NCBI GenBank assembly: GCA_024509875.1 | Contig: JAMPIV010006391.1 | Location: forward strand, 645,599-709,598 | Source: Oreohelix idahoensis | Lineage: Eukaryota; Mollusca; Gastropoda; Stylommatophora; Oreohelicidae | DNA length: 64,000 nt | Direction of reading: 5' to 3' | Shown: positions 20,873-32,369 of the stretch, one piece after another | Layout of the letters: each line of letters starts with the position of its first letter | Position numbering within the stretch: position 1 is the stretch's first letter | The notes under the pieces: model-generated | Databases searched by the model: none | What the model was told of the DNA's origin: nothing | Seen by the model: the letters and a program-made list of their open reading frames with translations, nothing else | Translations under genes and position numbers: made by a program

Positions 20873-22604
20873 TCTTCTTCTTCTTCGATCCTTAACCACC
20901 GACCGTCAAAGCAGTCAGTGGCCATCACGCCTAGTGGCGTCTTGTAGGGCAACAACAAATTGATTCCACTTTGCACGGTCGGTGGCCATCCTTCGTACAG
21001 TGCCCCAACTCTGGTTCATTCTTTGCATCTCAGCCTCCACAGTCCTCCGCCAAGTTGTTTTTGGTCGGCCTCTCTTTCGCTTTCCTTCAGGGGTCCAAAG
21101 CATAGCTGTTCTTGTGATGGCATCGGGGTCTCTTCTGAGGACATGACCAACCCAGCTCCAGCGTCTGCCAGCTATGATGGTGTGCATGTCCTCTTGCTTG
21201 CTACGAGTAAGCAGATCTTGATTGGTGATGGTATTCGGCCAAAAGATGCGGTGAATTTTTCTTAGGCATGTTGTGTGAAAAGAGGACAATTTTGACATTT
21301 CCTTCTCTGTGACTCTCCAGCATTCCACACCATAGAGAAGCACAGAAAGCACGCAACTCTGGTATAATCTTAATTTTGTGCTTGTGCTGTATTGGGAGGA
21401 CTTCCAGATGTTATTTAGGCTAAAGAAGGCTGTTCTTGCCTTATTCATTCTGATGTTGATGTCTTTGCCTGCCCCACCGTCTGGTGTTACTATGCTTCCT
21501 AGGTATGTGAAGGTATCTGTCTGTACCAGTTGCTGATTCCTTACTGATATGGGCTCAGGGTTGCTCACATTGAGCGTCATGACCTCAGACATCTTTAAAT
21601 TGATGTTCAAGCCCACCTGCTGGCTAAACTTATTAAGTCTATCCGTTTTTTCCTGGATGTGTTGATGTGAATGTGCCAGCAGTGCAATGTCATCTGCATA
21701 TTCCAGATCTTCCAATGTAGAAAATGTAGTCCATCTTATTCCTCTTGGACTGCCCTCTGTTGTCTGGCGCATCACCCAGTCTATGACTGTTAAAAATAGA
21801 GTGGTTGATAAGGGGCATCCCTGTCGTACTCCTGTCTTCACCTCGAAGGTTAGGTTGCTCTGCCCAACACTACACGTAAAGTTGGCATAGAGGCTTTTTA
21901 TGATTGACACTATGCAGCTTGGAATTCCATAAGCCCTCAGTATTTTCCATAAACTGTCCCTATGTATGCTGTCAAAAGCCTTTTCAAAATCAACAAAATT
22001 TATGTAAAGCTGTCTTTGCCATTCTGAGCACTGCTCTATAATGTTCCTGAGAGTGAATATATGGTCTACACATCTTCTGTTCTTTCTAAATCCTGCTTGT
22101 TCTTTCCTCAGTTTGTAGTCTACTGCCTTTGAAATTCTCTGTATAATTATCCTGCCTAGTATTTTGCTGGGAACTGAGAGAAGAGTAATTCCTCTCCAAT
22201 TATTGCAGTCTGCAAGATCTCCCTTCTTGGGCAATTTGACAATTATTCCTTTGTTCCACTCTGATGGTGTTGTCCCCGTTTTCCAGACTTGTGCAAATAG
22301 TGGTTCTTATAGTTCTGCTGCTAGCTCAGGGTCTGTCTTAAATAGCTCTCCATTTAAGTTATCATGGCCCGGAGCTTTACCGTTCTTTAACCCTTTGATT
22401 GCTGTGATGATTTCTTCTTTTTGTGGAATGTCTGTATTTACATCTAGATCGTTTTCAGCCTCAGGAACATTCAATTGTGTCTCTGGTATTTCCTTATTCA
22501 GAGTTTCTCTGAAGTGCTCTGCCCATCTTGTTTCCTGTCCCTCTGCTGTCTTGATGAGATTTCCTTGCTTATCTCTTACTAATGTAATATTGTTTGCACC
22601 TTGT
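20873..22604 (-). mobile_element. 5'-truncated RTE LINE with 14-bp target duplication
   Basis: The sequence TTTGTCAAAGTAAT occurs at 20859-20872 and again at 22605-22618, directly bordering the LINE. On the minus strand the element ends in a GAA repeat tail, preceded by a conserved 3' segment (GACGCCACTAGGCGTGATGG) that recurs at 40437-40640 and 43163-43362 and in the SINEs at 28420 and 32703. Confidence 0.92.
20915..22234 (-). CDS. RTE LINE reverse transcriptase, partial
   Basis: Open for 439 codons. RT blocks in order: KKGDLADCNNWRGITLLS, FVDFEKAFDSIHRDSLW, KTGVRQGCPLSTTLF and the catalytic LEYADDIALLAHS, then the C-terminal SVLLYGVECWRV, HTTCLRKIHRIFWPN and KRKRGRPKTTWRR blocks. Upstream, 22307-22612 continues the same protein (GKAPGHDNLNGELF), separated by one in-frame TAA near 22312. 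The endonuclease is missing because of 5' truncation. The copy is therefore inactive, but it is only lightly damaged. Confidence 0.88.
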   Translation of the reverse strand: MPKKGDLADCNNWRGITLLSVPSKILGRIIIQRISKAVDYKLRKEQAGFRKNRRCVDHIFTLRNIIEQCSEWQRQLYINFVDFEKAFDSIHRDSLWKILRAYGIPSCIVSIIKSLYANFTCSVGQSNLTFEVKTGVRQGCPLSTTLFLTVIDWVMRQTTEGSPRGIRWTTFSTLEDLEYADDIALLAHSHQHIQEKTDRLNKFSQQVGLNINLKMSEVMTLNVSNPEPISVRNQQLVQTDTFTYLGSIVTPDGGAGKDINIRMNKARTAFFSLNNIWKSSQYSTSTKLRLYQSCVLSVLLYGVECWRVTEKEMSKLSSFHTTCLRKIHRIFWPNTITNQDLLTRSKQEDMHTIIAGRRWSWVGHVLRRDPDAITRTAMLWTPEGKRKRGRPKTTWRRTVEAEMQRMNQSWGTVRRMATDRAKWNQFVVALQDATRRDGH

Positions 22605-22612
22605 TTTGTCAA
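22307..22612 (-). pseudogene. RTE LINE RT N-terminal part, cut off by one stop
   Basis: Encodes the region before the RT palm (ETRWAEHFRETLNKEIP, then AIKGLKNGKAPGHDNLNGEL). A single TAA near 22312 separates it from the long frame below. The 5' truncation point coincides with the target duplication, so the first residues come from flanking DNA. Confidence 0.8.
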
Positions 22613-22618
22613 AGTAAT

Positions 22619-23460
22619 AACACTCTATAAATCAAATGCAGAAAACGGGAACACTGAGGATGCTTGAATAACTTGATGAAGACGCAGCTAGAGAATAAAT
22701 GTCTGAAACTTTATTCATATAGCTAAAAGTTATTGCAAAACAGTGTAAATATTTGCTTTGAAACTGCCCAGTGCTGTATGACCACTAATGTCTGACTTTA
22801 TTGATTTTGTGAGGAAATGTATAAAGCATGTTTTGTGTCCAGAAAGATCTTTTCTTTTTCATGGGCATGTGCTAGTGTACATGGACACACAAATGCTTCT
22901 AGTAACAACATATGAAATAATAATAATAGCCTGGATTTATGTCTACAGCATATGTATCGCGTGACTTTTGGGGTAAATATAGATTAAGGACCACAACTTA
23001 GAAAAAAAAACATAAGCTAAAAATAGCTTTTCTCCTCCTAACGTTATGAACATGGGTTGCATTTCTTTGATGGTCAGCGAAGGTGCTGAGACACGTCACT
23101 TTGCACATCTTTTTGAATGGCTAATTCCGTTGATGTGGGTCAGAAGCACGCAACTGAGCATATTTTCACCTCTGCTCTATAGTGCATTCTCCACATCTCT
23201 CGACATAATACCTTTAACCCCAGCCACACAACGATATCTGAGTCAAGGTAATATAGGGCTGATATTAGGAAGAGTGTTTCCGCCATCTGCCTCTACTCTA
23301 GTCTGAACCAGAAATCCGGTAAGTGTTTAAGGTGAACCCTTAGTTGCTTTTAGGCGTGATAAAACTCAAGGACCTCCTGGTGTACAGTAGTCTGAAAACT
23401 GTTGTTGCCTCATCCATACAACATCTCTCTGTTGTCTCCTACACCCTAGCCTGAACCACA
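22619..23460. other. Spacer, nothing recognised
   Basis: No long open frame with family features. Two short segments near 23283-23310 and 23436-23461 resemble each other (CTAGTCTGAACCAGAA and CTAGCCTGAACCACAA). The first is followed by a donor-like GTAAGTG, so an untranslated exon is conceivable but not shown. Confidence 0.4.
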
Positions 23461-23587
23461 ATGGTCACTGACATCAAATACTGCTCATCGGATGACAAAA
23501 CTCGGTTTGATCTTGAAAACCGTTTAATTTTCCTCATGGAATGGCTGAAGTCCTATCGCTTAAAAACCAAAAACGTCTTTGTCCAAG
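23461..23587 (+). CDS. Candidate first coding exon (possibly of the caspase gene)
   Basis: An ATG at 23461 opens 42 codons (MVTDIKYCSSDDKTRFDLEN...) ending CAA G, followed by a strong donor, GTAAGC. The exon leaves one base over, and the prodomain exon at 35415 starts needing two bases, so the two can be spliced in frame to give Gln-Val-Asp at the join. The encoded segment looks like a charged helix and matches no domain I know. A match of phase has a one-in-three chance of being accidental and the intron would be 11.8 kb, so the link is a hypothesis. Confidence 0.35.
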
Positions 23588-23789
23588 GTAAGCTTTATAC
23601 GAGATGTATAAGTGTATTTTATTTTCATTCTTTCTTGTCAGTATTTATATTCTCAATATCTTTTTTCTTTTTTATTCACTGCCTTTATATATAATTCTTC
23701 CTTTCTTACATTTCTCACATATTTCCTTATTGCTACTTAACATTACTATGATTTATTTACCTTCATGTTCATATTTTTTTTAGTGTGGT

Positions 23790-23900
23790 TCGCACTGTTT
23801 CCTCCTTATTTTTGCATCCATGTCTGCTCTCTCATTTCTTTCTATTCCTACATGCGAGGGTAAATAAGGTAGTCCCATAGCAGATACTGCCGTAGGGGAA
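23790..23900 (-). pseudogene. LINE RNase H scrap
   Basis: The minus-strand frame reads YLPSHVGIERNERADMDAK, the conserved C-terminal RNase H block (PSHVGI.GNE.AD) of Jockey/I-type LINEs. Only about 35 residues are recognisable, next to SINE-like sequence. Confidence 0.45.
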
Positions 23901-23929
23901 TGAAGCGTTAGAGACTTCACCAATCTAGG

Positions 23930-24085
23930 TCCAGCAAAACAAACATAAAGGTATGTTTTCAGGCACTCGTAAGAAATAAAGAAGTAGAACACTAGACAAC
24001 AGAAAAACAACAGACATGAGTACCGCAAGAGACCAGCAAACTAACCACTCTGTCAATCGAATGCTAATTGAACTGTGCAGCGGCT
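23930..24085 (-). repeat. SINE-like fragment (same family as 57338-57515)
   Basis: Shares AAATAAAGAAGTAGAA and the neighbouring CAGACAACAGAAAAA with the copy at 57338-57420. The tRNA-like head is too worn to see the promoter boxes. Confidence 0.5.
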
Positions 24086-24199
24086 ATTATTTAAATATGT
24101 TTTAAGTTGCGGCATTTTACCTTTTATAACTGGTCGAGTACACTCATACATTTCTTAGTCTGAGCTGCTGACAGTCAGGCGGTTAAAACTTACCTTTTT

Positions 24200-24480
24200 G
24201 GGGGGTATTTTGGCCTATAATAAGAAAACTGGTGTTTATTCTTTTCACAAAATACCAGGTCCAACCACATGTGGGTTATAAATTGGGTATAGTGTTCTGT
24301 TTTCTACACATTGTATTGCATTTGTTGTTGTGTTTCCCTTTTTGATTCTTCCAGGCTCCAAATTATCTAGTATTTGCTTCGGTGTTTCCTAATGTCTGTA
24401 GTGTAAAAGGTGTATCCCTTTCCATGCTGATTAATATACAGTATCTCTCTTTGCAATGTTGAGTTTCTATACTTAGGTAT
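24200..24480 (+). repeat. Dispersed SINE-like repeat, family A, copy 1
   Basis: Shares with 25420-25765 (reverse) and 55500-55830 the blocks AACTGGTGTTT, CATGTGGGTTATAA, GGGTATAGTGTTC and TTCCAGGCT in the same order. This copy is the most diverged. In the better copies a B-box-like CGGTTCAACCC precedes CATGTGGG. Confidence 0.6.
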
Positions 24481-24899
24481 ACTGCATCTTTTTTTTTCTA
24501 TTTCGTATTTTTTTTTTTTTTGTAATTGAAATTATCTAAAATATGTCGGTTTTTGTACATGTCGATTTTTGTAGGTTAACTTCCTTTATTTTTACTGGAT
24601 ATTATTTTATAAATCCTTCATTGTTGCTGTTGTAATTGTTATATCCTGATTCTTGTTTCGGTAATATAACATGTTACTATATTGTATATCTCCATGAGTC
24701 TGCCAATTTTAAGCACAGTGTCTAGCGATAGAGGTGGTGAGTTTTTATCTTTGCAATTAAATAGCCCACAAGTGGCTTTCTTTGGTGTTCATATTTCTTA
24801 CACGTTAGTAAATAATGTGCAATATAATTTTACTCTTTGTTGTGCAAAATGGTTCCTCTATCATATAATACCCCGGGACTCAAAGACGCAGCAATAAAG

Positions 24900-25190
24900 A
24901 ATGCCGTCAGCGACTCATAGCTTGACTGCTTGCGTCAGGGTCAGCGAACGAGAGCTGACCAAGACCCTATTCCACCTCCACGTGGTGGTCCTGGAAACGG
25001 GCTGCATCACTGCAGTCCGGCTGAGAGAGTAGGGATCGAAGAGGGAAGGCAAACCCGGTCCCAAAAAACGCCGTGCTGAAATCGGATGTGCCGGCCGAAA
25101 GGCGCAGATATCGCAGCTCTGCTATAAACAGACACAACGCAACCAACGTCCTTTTCAGGACGAACGAGGAAGAGGAAGAAGATATAATAT
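24900..25190 (+). repeat. Dispersed repeat, family C, copy 1
   Basis: The part from about 25025 (GGGATCGAAGAGGGAAGGCA) to the GAAGAGGAAGAAG end near 25181 is found in reverse at 26826-26990. The GC-rich body and GAAGAAG-like 3' end resemble the tails of the RTE/SINE family in this window. It has no long frame; it could be a SINE or the end of a LINE. Confidence 0.6.
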
Positions 25191-25419
25191 CCTGTTCCTG
25201 GTTGCAGTTTCAATGCAGGATATCTTTTGTTTTCCTTATATGTACGTGTTGGACATTTCAGCAGCTTACGGGGGTGTCTGCATTTCCAAAAGTGTTGCTG
25301 ACAAAGACCAAGTCTTATATCTATGGCCTGTCTTATCGTTTCAAGTGGTAACAAGTTTATCACGAGATATGTCCGGATATATCTAGACCAAGAGCTATAA
25401 CTCACACATTACTCATAAC

Positions 25420-25514
25420 AAGTAATCAAAATAACAAAAAAAAAAAAACAAACAAAAAACTACCAATGCAAAACCAACAAAATTCCCAGCAGATACATTT
25501 AAAAAGATTTCAAT

Positions 25515-25567
<53 letters not shown>

Positions 25568-25765
25568 AATGTAGTATCAAGCAGATAAATAAACGCAGAT
25601 AAATTACAGCCTGGAAGAGCCAACACACAAGAAAAACAACAATATAATGATATGGAATAACGAACACTATATACCCAAATTATAACCCACATAGGGTTGA
25701 ACCGGGTATCCCTTGCACACGACAAACACCAGTTTTCAAGTGCAGGGTTCAAAAACCAAACCAAA
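25420..25765 (-). repeat. SINE-like repeat, family A, copy 2, with GA expansion
   Basis: Reverse copy of the repeat at 55500-55830, including GGGATACCCGGTTCAACCC. A GA/CT microsatellite at about 25517-25567 sits exactly where the other copy has only CTCTCTCGCTATTGA, so the microsatellite grew inside the element. Confidence 0.7.
25517..25567. repeat. (GA)n microsatellite
   Basis: About 25 GA units without interruption. Confidence 0.95.
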
Positions 25766-25865
25766 CCATTGTTAATAGATGTAATATTAATGTCATCAAC
25801 TCTAAAGCCTTCACAGTCATGACAGAACTGAGGGCACAGTTGTTTTCTTCTCTCCACATCCCGTT

Positions 25866-26825
25866 AATGCATCGCCGCGGAACTTAATTCCATGCGGTCT
25901 TGATTAGCGAAAGGACATCTTTAAAAGTGAATGCCTTCCAAAAATTCCTCAAAGAAACATTCAAAATGTCATCATCTTGCTCTCGCGCTCCCGTTGACAC
26001 ACAGATAAAATACGTAGGCCTACTGTAAAAATATCTAAATATCGGGACATCGGGTAGAGTTTGACGCGTAAAAAATGCCAAAAATGGGCACGCGTATGTT
26101 TGAATTCGCGTAAATGAAACCCGCGTATACGGCAGTGAACGGAATAGCATAAGGCAACAACCCACTTATCTACACGAAAAACTGTTTGAAGATGCTGACC
26201 CTTGAGCTGACTGCTGCCTTTATTAGTCACTAATGTAGAACTCTGAGGGCGAATAAGGAAGAAGAAGAAACACGCTTAAACAGAGAACTACCTGTAAATT
26301 ATGATGAGCCAAGACACAAAACCTTAATTCTATTGATTACGTGTTAAAATATAAAATAAAGTAAAGGAATATCAAATAGCGTCATTTTGATAGACACAAA
26401 TGAAAAGAAAATTATTTAAATGGCTTAATTAAACAACGTTTACTTCACCTTTAGAAGAGAAGCTATCAGTTTCACTGTCATCCATAGTAAGTCAATAACT
26501 GTTAAATTGCAGTAATAAGACGTCAAACTGCAAAATACGGTGTATAATTAATGTGCTCGAAACAAAACACTTTAAAACGGTGTTAGCTTAATTCTAATAT
26601 AAGTCTAGCTGTGATTATAAAAATACTACAAATAATATTAGTGTGTTCAAAAGTGACGTTTTTCTGGTAATGAGTGTTCAGAAGTCCAGTATGCTATTTT
26701 AAAATCAAACCAACGACGACGTTTGTATCATTCTAATTTTTCCCAATGTGATATTGAATGATATAATCCAACTTGTAACTTTACGCCAATGAGTAATTTT
26801 AGGGAATTCCCAAACTCTTTCGGAA
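25866..26825. other. Spacer, nothing recognised
   Basis: AT-rich DNA without family-like open frames or obvious repeats shared with the rest of the window, apart from a short GAAGAAGAAG run near 26250. Confidence 0.4.
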
Positions 26826-26990
26826 ATTTCTTAACTTCTTCTTCCTCGTTCGTTCTGAATAGGACGGTGGTTGCGTTGTGTCTGTTTACGCCGGAGCTGT
26901 GATATCTGCACCTTTTGGTCGACACATCCGACTTCAGCATGGCATTTTTTGAGACCGGGTTTGCCTTCCCTCTGCGATCCCTACTAACAT
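26826..26990 (-). repeat. Dispersed repeat, family C, copy 2
   Basis: Reverse complement of 25018-25181 with roughly 10 percent differences by eye, from CTTCTTCCTCGTTCGTTCTG to GGTTTGCCTTCCCTCTGCGA. Confidence 0.65.
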
Positions 26991-27151
26991 TTTTTGACGA
27001 TATCTGGGGAAAAAAATGTGACGTCACCAAAAAAAAAAAAAAAACAGTGAGGTCGCTTCTTCTATAAATTATATTGGAACAAAAAGTAGCCAGCTCCTCG
27101 ATACATTCCTATTGTCTCTGTTGATGTCTCTTCTTACTTCTTTGTTTGCTT

Positions 27152-29203
27152 CTGTGGCGAGATGGATGTTTGATAGAAAATAGTAGAAATGGAGAATAGA
27201 AATGGTGAACTAGTGTAGGGATGGCATAGGACAAGTCAGGTTTAACTGCACAGTTTTAGACAGTAGCTGTAGTAGAGAGCTGTGAAGTGTCACCTTCTCG
27301 CTAGACCTATCGTATGCTCCAAGGGTGTATCATTAATAGTTGATGTGAAATGCCGCTTGTTAATTATCCCTACCAATTTTAAAATATTAAATAATTCTCT
27401 TAATTTCCACACAATAACAAAATTTCGATGAAACAAAGTCAATCAACTGCGATTTATCAAATGTATCTGTACAATTTATTAATTAAATTGGAAATTTGGT
27501 AAAGATTGCAGATATGTATTTACATAAATCAAAAGGTGGAAAATTATATGGTGTCAATGTCTTTATTCATCAATTCGGGCAATTCGTCACTTCCGGCTTT
27601 TGTTTCTTCAAAGTAATTATTACTTATGTACTTCAGGTCCGTTCATTGCAGCCACTTCTCGTCATACATCAGTTGTTGATGTAAAGATACTTAATCCACA
27701 TGGTTAGGTAGCTGCAATGCTACTATCCGGCGAATGCAGAGGTGATCCTTGAATAACACACTGCAGTCTGGTATGCTTCTTATCAGGCACTTTTGTTGTG
27801 ACTCTCTCAGATAAGAACCTGAAACATATGCACAGATTATGATATCTATTTCCTATCACCAAGTCGATCCTCCGATGATGACGGGCCACTACTGATCAGA
27901 ATCCTCATTTAGACAACATAGTCCATGAGGCCGTGGTCATGTTAATCAAAGAAGAACGTCATACAATCAATAAAATACATCGTTAGACTATAGACATCAT
28001 TTAACAATTTGTTTCTGAATTCTGTCTTAATTACTTCCCTTTGATCCTAAATCATACCAAAAGTGGTTTCCCTTTACATATATTACATCAATGAAATTTT
28101 AAATTAAACGAAAGAAATGAAGGAATCGAAGAAGCAATGAAAGAAGAAGAGGAGGACGAATTAAGAATACGAACTCTTTGGCGTACAGCATTTAAAAGCT
28201 AAGCCCTGAAAAGGACTGTTACCTCTTACAGCTAGTATTGCGCAGTCCCGACAAGCATTTCTAGCTGCGTTATGCTGTTAAGGATTGTTCAGGTTATATT
28301 CAATCTGGAAACCTTTTTCAGTTCTTAACACATGATTTAGAGTACCAAGGTTAAGTTATCAGCAGGTAATTCAAAGTCAATGCTAACATTAATATAATTA
28401 TTGCAGCAATGTATATAACGCCCAATGGGCTGATCACCCGTTGGCTTGTCACACCGATTACGGAAACAACGGCAGATGGATCTATTTGTTGTTGCCCTAA
28501 AGACGCCGCTAGGCGTGATGGGAAACTACAACAGAGAAAATCAATCTGCTGTTGCCCTTAAGACGCCACAAGACGTGATGGCCTCTGACTGCTTGGTCGG
28601 TCTTTGGCTAAGGACGGAAGAAGAAGAAGAAGAATGTATATAACACCAAAATACATGTAACCCAACGATTAATACAAGTTAACATACCTTTCAAACACTG
28701 TATTACAGATCTGAGCTTATCACTTATGCAAGTCTGCTCACAAGCAGGTCGGCTTTGCTTTTCTCAGCTATGGACTGTAGCTATGTGGCTTCGACAAGCG
28801 CATGTCAGTCCGCTGAACGTCTTTTCATCTATGAAAATTCGAGAGTCTGGAATTGAATCTGAGCAGGCTTATATACCCAACCTAGATCTAACCCTTTCCT
28901 TCTTGGAGGTTCGCGCCTGCGTTCACTTTGCTACTTTCGTGGGATTTCAATGTTATTGTGCGATTTTCCCGACACTATCATGATTGCATCGTCAGTTGTC
29001 AAAGATAATGATTTCCCACTGCCACAATTACATATATTTGTAGTTGCTATTTAAATTCCCCCCCCCCCAAAAAAAGAAGAATTATTCCGTTCGGGGCATC
29101 AATCATAAAGTTATAGCCGAATTACTGGTGTGCAATTCATAATTTATCATAAAGACACTAGTTTACGTGGCAATCCAAGAGTGTCTTGCCAGTGTCGCTA
29201 CAG
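27152..29203. mobile_element. Non-autonomous TIR transposon, copy A
   Basis: Homologous over its length to 59368-62828 (minus the solo LTR there). Its left end is CTGTGGCGAGATGG; its right end, read in reverse, is CTGTAGCGACACTGG. In copy B the reverse right end is CTGTAGCGAGACGG, so the family has terminal inverted repeats of about 14 bp. Three bases, CTT, flank copy A on both sides. It contains a SINE (28420-28632). I see no transposase. The superfamily is not assigned. Confidence 0.72.
28420..28632 (+). mobile_element. SINE sharing its 3' end with the RTE LINE, copy 1
   Basis: Flanked by AATGTATATAAC at 28408-28419 and 28633-28644, a 12-bp target duplication. The 213-bp body starts with GGGCTGATCACCCGTTGGC-like sequence and ends with a segment like the 3' end of the RTE LINE (GTTGCCC, GACGCCAC, GATGGCC, GGCTAAGGACGGAAGAAGAA). 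A GACGCC..AGGCGTGATGG segment occurs twice inside. It has no coding capacity and presumably depends on the LINE. Confidence 0.85.
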
Positions 29204-29224
29204 CTTCTATGTACACTTCATGAG

Positions 29225-29860
29225 CCTTGGCTTTGGAGCTTCTGGTTTTGCTTCTGTTTAAATTTGTTCTTTCCCCCTCCCCCCTCGTCTTTTATCTTGT
29301 TGATGATTTCTATTATTATCCCTGCTTTGTGCTGACGTTCTCTTTTTCCAGTACCTATCCACATGTCTTGTTCCATATATTTTTTATTTGTTGCCAGTGG
29401 TCTTCCATCTTTGCTACATATTCAGCTGTTGGAGTGTTTGGTATTTGTTGGATAATGAGATCGAGATCGAAAATGTGTCTCTTATTATTATTTTTTCCCT
29501 TAGATATCCCACAATAAAAGGTTGTCTATAGCTACAAGGTGTACGTACTGTTGTATATCTTTTGAGATTTAACTTTGTTCTGGCTAACGAAAGATAGCGA
29601 TGCCACAACTGCTCCTCTGTATACCTTTACGTCATGTAATGGTGATCTAAACTTCTTATTTATGCGTTTGGTCAATCTCATTCTATGTTCTGTGTCCTGA
29701 CTGTTTTTGTAGTCCACAAGTCCGATGTAAAGTGGTGAGTTCAGTTTCAAGTACTGTTCAGCTATTATGCGCAATGGGATGAGTGGTTTGTACATGATCT
29801 GTTTTGTCGAAAACCTGATCACTGCTCCATTGTCTGTCTTATATTGTATAATGTTCCCTC
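29225..29860 (-). pseudogene. LINE endonuclease end and linker, decayed
   Basis: Read across two minus-strand frames, the end of an AP-type endonuclease is visible: SPLHDVKVYRGAVVA, then a shift, then HRYLSLARTKLNLKR, matching the usual ..DV...RGADV.SDH.LV..K..LKLK pattern. A Lys/Glu-rich linker follows at lower coordinates. It is too broken to code. Confidence 0.5.
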
Positions 29861-31160
29861 CTATAGCAAGTTAATTAGAAGCCCAATGTTTATTAATACT
29901 TCTCAAAGTTTCGTTCATTGTACCAAGTCCATATTTATCCATGATTTTTCAGTTAAAATCTAGACCTCTTAGGGTCAAGGTAATTCTATTGCACAATTAT
30001 GTATTTTGTTGTTTAACCTTTCATGTGTTTATGTGTGTGTGTGTGTGTTTTTTTTTTAAGTAGCTTTGTTGCTGTGTCCAAATGGTATTTATGACTGACT
30101 TGACCTAAGTTTTACTCATTCCATTACTCTCTGAGCTCCATATCCTACTGACCCATGCTTTAGGAAATATACTGCAGACTTCGTAGGCTATTTGGTTTAA
30201 CGGCATTTCAAAATTTATCAAAGTTGCACATTCCTCCATTCTCATCCTGTAACAAGTGACTTGGCATCATAGTTTCAATTGAAAATGTAATAAACTGTTC
30301 TTTCTGGAAGATAATGCGTTTTTTTTTCTCTTCCCTTGTAAGACTATAAAAGTTGGGAATATCGGCGTTAAGCTTATATATTTTTGTACATGTTTCAATG
30401 CAATAACGCTTTTAATAAACTCACACCCTTGTTTTATCTTATCAAGTTTCACCAAGAGCTAACCGTAACGCTCAATGATGGTGGATCAGACAAGACAGCC
30501 TAATCAAGTGCGTATGCGCTATAACAAAACCGTTTGCACTAATGCCTAAAAACTGAGGTCAGCTTAGAGAGAATATAGACTCATGAAACCCGCAGAAGAA
30601 TAGAAGATTGAGGAGGTCAACGAGATCCGTAGGAAAACGGTAGAACAGAAAGCCAAGGTAGCTGGGATCTCGTGGGAAGAGCTGGAAAAAAAAAAATTGG
30701 CCGAAATTAGAAATTAATGGCGTGCTAAAGTTCCATATGGAACGAAAAGGCTAAGTGGAAAGTAAAAGTAACGAAATTTATAATATTCGTAATTATTCCG
30801 TCATATTTTGACTGGTTACATGCGCTCTAAATATAAGTATTAAAAAATCCCGCTGTTTGTAATATCCGGTATTTTTGGTCCTGATGACAGCACTTGCTGA
30901 ATGAAGTCTATTTTTAGTTGTTAGATAACTTCCTTTGTTAGAAACCCGGAACTTAACAAGTATTTACTCATAGTCACAGAGCATTTCCGTTCTTGGGAGC
31001 AGACGGAAAGTAATAATAGTAGGCCTATTGAGAATGTCTAACATTGCGAGTAAGTTTTGTAATTGAATCAATGTAAGTTATTATAAATATGTGAGTAAAA
31101 CAAAGATTTATCAGCCTCACACGATGCGACAAACGGTTGCAATGATCAACAGTGGGACTT
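29861..31160. other. Spacer, nothing recognised
   Basis: AT-rich DNA with a short GT repeat near 30031-30048. No frame with family features and no strong repeat partner. Confidence 0.4.
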
Positions 31161-31164
31161 ATTC

Positions 31165-31530
31165 GATGCAGCCTTAAAACAGAATTCAGAGACGTGGAAA
31201 TAAAGCGTTTAGGGCAGGTTTCGGCAACCCAGGGGCTGTTGGGATCTGTTGTAGTAACACTGAGCCCTCTAAAGATCTATCGTACGAATTGCAACGTTCT
31301 TTTGGAGATTACAGCTGGATGAGTAAGATTCATCGATTACCTCTTTCCCCCCTCCCCCCAATTACACACACATATATAGTAGATCTTTAGAGGACTCAGT
31401 GTTACTAAAGTAGATTCTAAAAGCTCCTGGGTTGCCGAAACCTGCCCTAAACCCTTAATTACTACGTCTCTGAATTCTGTTTTAAGGCCGCATTGAAGGT
31501 AATCTCCAAAAGAGCATTGCAATTCGTTCC
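31165..31530. repeat. Inverted pair of a roughly 150-bp repeat
   Basis: The block from GCAGCCTTAAAACAGAATTC (about 31170) to AAAGATCTAT (about 31284) is found again in reverse at about 31380-31497. A neighbouring block, GAATTGCAACGTTCTTTTGG (about 31287), also recurs in reverse at about 31499-31527. The two blocks are in opposite relative order in the two copies, as if each were cut from a tandem unit at a different point. Confidence 0.75.
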
Positions 31531-31829
31531 GCACAGAATATGAGTCTCAAGCTTTTCCAGCATTTACTAGATATCAATTAACAACCCAGAACACGTTCAT
31601 GCATACCAGTAGATACCCAGGTTGGAAATGCATGGAGAAACTAGTACATTTGGATGCCCTAAATGCATCAATTAATAACAGTAGTATACACAAACTGGTG
31701 GTATCACCATGTTAGCTTCAAATAAAACCAGAGACAGACTACCACCTGTCAGGCATAATTAATAAAGCACCTGATATGGAAACTTATCCAAAACAAAGCC
31801 AGGAAATATATTCAATAAATATCAAAGAA

Positions 31830-32110
31830 CAGTATTACAGTGTACATAGATGAGTCGGAAGGAGAAAATAACAAATTACTGATAGGGATTTATGTTCCCA
31901 TGTGGCAAATGGTGAAAGGAAATAGTACAACAGATCATACATTGGTTTTCATAGCAGAGATGGTTGTAATTCTAAACACTTTAGAAATCTTCTCAACAAC
32001 CTTCCTCATAAATTGACAATATTAACAGATTCACTTTCAGATATTCAAGCTATAAGAAACTTATGAGAATGCAGTAGACTTGATATAGCAGAAGAGATAT
32101 TATTTACCTA
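31830..32110 (+). pseudogene. LINE RNase H domain, decayed
   Basis: The frame shows VYIDESEGENNKLLIGIYVP, HTLVFIAEMVVILNTLE, then after a shift a TDSLSDIQAI-like block (LTDSLSDIQAIRNL when read in the next frame), i.e. the D-E-D sites of a Jockey/I-type RNase H with the first D kept. Stops and a shift make it a relic. Confidence 0.6.
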
Positions 32111-32369
32111 TGCTCCAGAGTCTTACTCAACACAGTTAAAAAAAGTCAACTGGAAATTTTGAAACTGCAACTGTGTTGTAGAGCAACTCAATCCGCCTAT
32201 TTGAGGTTAATTTATTTCTGGAACTCCTGGTTTATATTGTTCATACATTCGATAGGTATATCCAACATCTCAGGATTTGTAACGCAAGAATAATATTTAC
32301 TGCAGCATTACAAGATAGTCAATCCTATATACTGAAATGGTGATCTAGGAACTATCTGCGTAAGGTAGG

